Of a DNA stretch of 9,457 nt, positions 7,405-9,457 are shown in pieces. Source of the DNA: an uncultured Eubacteriales bacterium (lineage in GTDB: Bacteria > Bacillota > Clostridia > Oscillospirales > Oscillospiraceae); contig CAKTSK010000046.1 in NCBI GenBank assembly GCA_934597725.1, positions 1-9,457 of the forward strand, read 5' to 3'. The translations under genes were made by a program, and so were the position numbers. Positions within the stretch are counted from its first letter, which is position 1, and each line of letters starts with the position of its first letter. The notes beneath the pieces are model-generated. The model was not told the origin of the DNA, did no database searches, and saw only the letters and a program-made list of their open reading frames with translations.

Positions 7405-8292
7405 GACAGCCTGGAAATAGGGCGGCAGGGGGCATTGGACGCACACCGTCTCCCCCGTGCGGGGGTGGCGGAAGGTGAGCCGCCGGGCGTGCAGACACTG
7501 GCCGGCCAGCTCCGGGAAGCCCTTGCGTACCCCGCCGTACACGGGGTCGCCCAGCACCGGGTGGCCCTGGGCGGCCATGTGGACCCGGATCTGATGGGTC
7601 CGCCCGGTCTCCAGGCGGCACTGGACGTGGGTGTAGCCAGGGTAACGGGCCAGCACCTTCCAGTGGGTGACGGCGGGCCGGCCGGTGCGGTGATTGACGG
7701 CCATTTTTTTCCGGTCGTTGGGGTGGCGGGCGATGGGCAGGGAGATGGTCCCCTCCTCTTCCCGCAGGCTGCCCACCACCACGGCCTCATATTCCCGGTA
7801 AAGGCTGTGGTCCTGCAGCTGCTGGGCCAGGGCCAGGTGGGCGCTGTCGTTTTTGGCTGCGATGAGCAGGCCGCTGGTGTCCCGGTCGATGCGGTGGACG
7901 ATGCCGGGGCGCAGCTCGCCGTTGATGCCCGACAGGCTGTCGCCGCAGTGAAAGAGCAGGGCGTTGACCAGGGTGCCGTCCGGGTGGCCGGGGGCCGGGT
8001 GGACCACCAGCCCCACGGGCTTGTTCACCACGATCACGTCCTGGTCCTCATAGGCCACGTCCAGGGGGATGTCCTGGGGGACCAGCGCCACCGGGGCGGG
8101 GTCGGGGATGAGGACCGACAGGGGCAGGCCGGCTTTCAGCCGGTCGTTTTTTTTCAGGGGGCGGCCGTCGCAGAGCACCCGCCCTTCCTCCAGCAGCTTT
8201 TGGGCGGCGGAGCGGGTGAGGCCCTCCAGGGCTGCGGCCAGGAACTGGTCGGCCCGCTGGCCGGAGGCGGCGGGGGTCAGGGTCACGTTCAC
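7378..8292 (-). CDS. rluD: RluA/RluD family 23S rRNA pseudouridine synthase
   Basis: A 304-residue enzyme that isomerises uridine to pseudouridine in structured RNA; RluD members act on helix 69 of 23S rRNA. An N-terminal S4 RNA-binding domain covers about 11-65 (QRADQFL through VLCDGRPLKKNDRL). The catalytic domain follows, with VVNKPVGLVVHP (88-99), the signature GIVHRIDRDTSG (130-141) containing the catalytic Asp136, and RTHQIRVHMA (231-240). The start is the GTG at 8292: its bases overlap the lspA stop as GTGA and GGAGG lies about ten bases upstream. A longer frame open to 8358 would run back into lspA and begins with an Arg-rich stretch. The 4-bp overlap indicates translational coupling with lspA, a pairing conserved in many Firmicutes. 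The exact target uridines cannot be told from sequence. Confidence 0.95.
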   Translation of the reverse strand: MNVTLTPAASGQRADQFLAAALEGLTRSAAQKLLEEGRVLCDGRPLKKNDRLKAGLPLSVLIPDPAPVALVPQDIPLDVAYEDQDVIVVNKPVGLVVHPAPGHPDGTLVNALLFHCGDSLSGINGELRPGIVHRIDRDTSGLLIAAKNDSAHLALAQQLQDHSLYREYEAVVVGSLREEEGTISLPIARHPNDRKKMAVNHRTGRPAVTHWKVLARYPGYTHVQCRLETGRTHQIRVHMAAQGHPVLGDPVYGGVRKGFPELAGQCLHARRLTFRHPRTGETVCVQCPLPPYFQAVLTRCSRLV

Positions 8293-8768
8293 GGGGTCTG
8301 GTCCTCCTCTCCGCCGGCGTTTTCTTTCTGGCCGTAGAGGCGGAAGGTCTCCAGACACAGCAGCACGCCGCCTGCCACCACGCAGATATCGGCCACGTTG
8401 AACACGGGGAAATTCACAAAGGTGAGGGCAAACATATCGGTGACAAAGCCCAGCAGCAGCCGGTCGATGAAGTTGCCCACGGCCCCGCCCAGCAGCAGGG
8501 CCAGGGCCAGCATCCCCCGCCGCTGGGGCAGCACCCGCTTCGCCAGGGCGGCCACCAGCCCCACCGAGACCACTGCCGAGAGCAGGGTCAGCAGCCAGGT
8601 GTGGTCACTGAGCAGGGAGAAGGCCGCGCCGGTGTTCTGCACATAGGTCAGGGAAAGGCCGGGCAGGAAATCCACCATGGTAAACAGGGAGATCTTCAGC
8701 CGGACAAAATACTTGACCACCTGATCCACCGCCACCAGGACGGCGGACAACAGGAAATAGAGAGGCAT
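8289..8768 (-). CDS. lspA: Lipoprotein signal peptidase (signal peptidase II)
   Basis: A 159-residue inner-membrane aspartyl protease that removes the signal peptide from prolipoproteins after the lipobox cysteine has been diacylglyceryl-modified. Four hydrophobic segments are visible at about 3-21, 57-76, 85-103 and 122-140. Conserved motifs: VDQVVK (14-19), NTGAAFSLL (45-53), GNFIDRLLLGFVTDMF (98-113) and FNVADICVVAG (123-133), giving catalytic aspartates D111 and D127. The hydrophilic tail is acidic. The ATG at 8766-8768 is preceded by AAAGGA at about nine bases. It is the first gene of the lspA-rluD pair. No promoter fits between it and the terminator at 8787-8820, so its transcript must pass through that hairpin. 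Confidence 0.97.
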   Translation of the reverse strand: MPLYFLLSAVLVAVDQVVKYFVRLKISLFTMVDFLPGLSLTYVQNTGAAFSLLSDHTWLLTLLSAVVSVGLVAALAKRVLPQRRGMLALALLLGGAVGNFIDRLLLGFVTDMFALTFVNFPVFNVADICVVAGGVLLCLETFRLYGQKENAGGEEDQTP

Positions 8769-8786
8769 CGCCTCACATCCTTTCTG

Positions 8787-8820
8787 AAAAAACAAGGCCG
8801 GCCCCACACCGGGGTCGGCC
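8787..8820 (-). terminator. Intrinsic terminator directly ahead of the lspA ribosome binding site
   Basis: GGCCGGCCCC (8796-8805) and GGGGTCGGCC (8811-8820) form a 10-bp stem with one G/T wobble and a five-base loop. On the minus strand the stem is followed by TTGTTTTTT. The U-run ends nine bases before the AAAGGA of lspA. It either ends an upstream minus-strand transcript with partial read-through into lspA, or acts as an attenuator of lspA itself. A GGGGTC at 8893-8898 on the minus strand could pair with the GACCCC of the ascending arm, but only over six bases. Confidence 0.85.
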
Positions 8821-8839
8821 ACTCAACGTGGGGGGGTGT

Positions 8840-8893
8840 CCCGCTTTCTTTGGAGAAAGCGGGGGAAAGAACACCAGGGGCTGCGGCCCCTGG
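8840..8893 (-). other. Two consecutive perfect hairpins upstream of lspA
   Basis: CCCGCTTTCT (8840-8849) and AGAAAGCGGG (8854-8863) form a 10-bp stem with a four-base loop, and CCAGGGGC (8874-8881) and GCCCCTGG (8886-8893) form an 8-bp stem with a four-base loop. They follow each other with only ten bases between. Neither has a T-tract in either direction, so they are not classic terminators. They belong to the gene-free stretch and would be the last structures of a minus-strand RNA before the 8787-8820 terminator. Confidence 0.6.
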
Positions 8894-9000
8894 ACCCCGG
8901 GGGAGATGGGCCGCTCGTTGCTCACTCGCTCTGTTTTGGGATAGAGGGCGAGGACGCGATAGAGGTTTGAGACCGCCCCTTTACAAGCACTGATTTGGGA

Positions 9001-9238
9001 ACGCAATTTTGGGTTTGGGATTGGGAGAATAGAAAGATCAAGTAGTCTCAGCGTCCGAAACGATAGAAGGTTTCTATCGTTGGTTGCTCGTCTTGGGATT
9101 CGCTGCGGGTTCTTCCACCTTCCTTTTGAGGGAAACGACGAACAAGAAAAGAAACGATATTTTTCTACTGTTTTTTCTGAACCGATGCGTTATCTTTCTC
9201 TTTCTATTTTTTTCTATTCTTGCAGCTCCGAACTGTTA
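9001..9238. other. AT-richer non-coding block
   Basis: Base composition changes visibly from the GC-rich surroundings to long runs of T and A. It is pyrimidine-rich on the plus strand and purine-rich on the minus strand, especially at 9155-9220. No frame is open with a ribosome binding site, and no convincing promoter was found despite the AT content. The block also holds the perfect hairpin AACGATAGAA (9059-9068) / TTCTATCGTT (9072-9081) with a three-base loop; a related CGATAGAGG occurs at about 8959. Nothing coding is seen. Confidence 0.55.
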
Positions 9239-9239
9239 C

Positions 9240-9453
9240 AGGCCCGTAGGACAGAACACCAGCCCACAGGTTGTGAATCTGTGGCACCCCCGAAGGGTAA
9301 TGAATCCGTCCCCAGCCGCCCAGCCGGTGGGCGGCTCGCTTGGAGCCTTTCGCTGCGAGGGCCGCAGGCCAGTCACCCCTGGAAGAACGACTCCCCCGAA
9401 GGGTCTCAAAGACCAGAGAAGGGGGTCTCGGGGGAGGAACCTCCTCCCCCGAG
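9240..9453 (-). ncRNA. Candidate structured non-coding RNA region
   Basis: A chain of stems covers this stretch. Read as minus-strand RNA from 9453 downward: an 11-bp stem CTCGGGGGAGG/CCTCCCCCGAG (9427-9453), GGTCT/AGACC just before it, CCC-UUCG-GGG (9393-9404), CTGCG/CGCAG near 9350-9367, a 9-bp stem AGCCGCCCA/TGGGCGGCT (9314-9336), a second CCC-UUCG-GGG (9287-9298), and CCACAG/CTGTGG (9264-9284). C(UUCG)G loops are exceptionally stable only in the minus-strand reading, which suggests that orientation. No known RNA class was recognised. One frame is open from the window edge to 9236, but it has no start signal and no recognisable protein features. It could instead be a dispersed intergenic repeat, and it continues beyond the window edge. 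Confidence 0.35.
9287..9404 (-). repeat. Two direct copies of a 12-nt tetraloop hairpin
   Basis: CCCCCGAAGGGT occurs exactly at 9287-9298 and 9393-9404, 106 bases apart. On the minus strand each reads ACCCTTCGGGGG, a C-C-C / G-G-G stem capped by UUCG. A second short similarity, AGAACACCAG, is shared between about 8868-8877 and 9253-9262, so the gene-free region contains internal echoes on more than one scale. Confidence 0.6.
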
Positions 9454-9457
9454 TGGG

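Noticed and set aside
8773..9006. Minus-strand open frame of 77 codons ahead of lspA
   Set aside because: It runs straight through three hairpins and the terminator and ends inside the lspA ribosome binding region. The composition is not protein-like, and no Shine-Dalgarno is seen.
9236..9457. Minus-strand frame open from the window edge for 74 codons
   Set aside because: The peptide has no recognisable domain and the DNA is a chain of hairpins with tetraloops. It could be the end of a gene outside the window, but nothing supports that.

Overview
The window looks like chromosomal DNA from a GC-rich member of the Firmicutes, most likely a gut clostridium of the Oscillospiraceae type (the Flavonifractor/Pseudoflavonifractor/Intestinimonas neighbourhood). 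This is an inference. It rests on the very GC-rich third codon positions, strong AAGGAG-type ribosome binding sites, a CIRCE operator, an lspA-rluD pair, and protein sequences of clostridial flavour. Species cannot be fixed by eye.

Left part (1-1642). A PLP-dependent class I aminotransferase lies on the minus strand with its own extended -10 promoter. It is divergent from a heat-shock unit. The shared intergenic region holds a CIRCE operator (17 of 18 arm positions match), which points to HrcA control of the heat-shock genes.

Centre (1643-4892). A small heat shock protein (Hsp20) is followed by the full-length disaggregase ClpB, ending in a strong intrinsic terminator. The pair is functionally coherent: Hsp20 holds aggregates in a soluble-prone state and ClpB, with DnaK, extracts proteins from them.

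Right-centre (4908-8768). All genes are on the minus strand. In transcription order they are lspA (lipoprotein signal peptidase), rluD-like pseudouridine synthase (4-bp GTGA overlap with lspA), a Cof-type HAD hydrolase with its own promoter inside the 3' end of rluD, a short-chain dehydrogenase with its own promoter, and a GNAT acetyltransferase. The HAD and dehydrogenase genes end in almost identical GC-rich terminators. The dehydrogenase terminator sits directly in front of the GNAT ribosome binding site.

Right end (8769-9457). Nearly 690 bases carry no credible gene. This stretch contains many perfect hairpins, two copies of a 12-nt sequence that gives C(UUCG)G tetraloops on the minus-strand RNA, a sharply AT-richer block at about 9001-9238, and an intrinsic terminator that ends right before the lspA ribosome binding site. 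It is the least explained and most interesting part of the window: a candidate structured minus-strand RNA or leader of lspA, or else a dispersed non-coding repeat. No mobile-element protein, CRISPR array, tRNA or rRNA was recognised.
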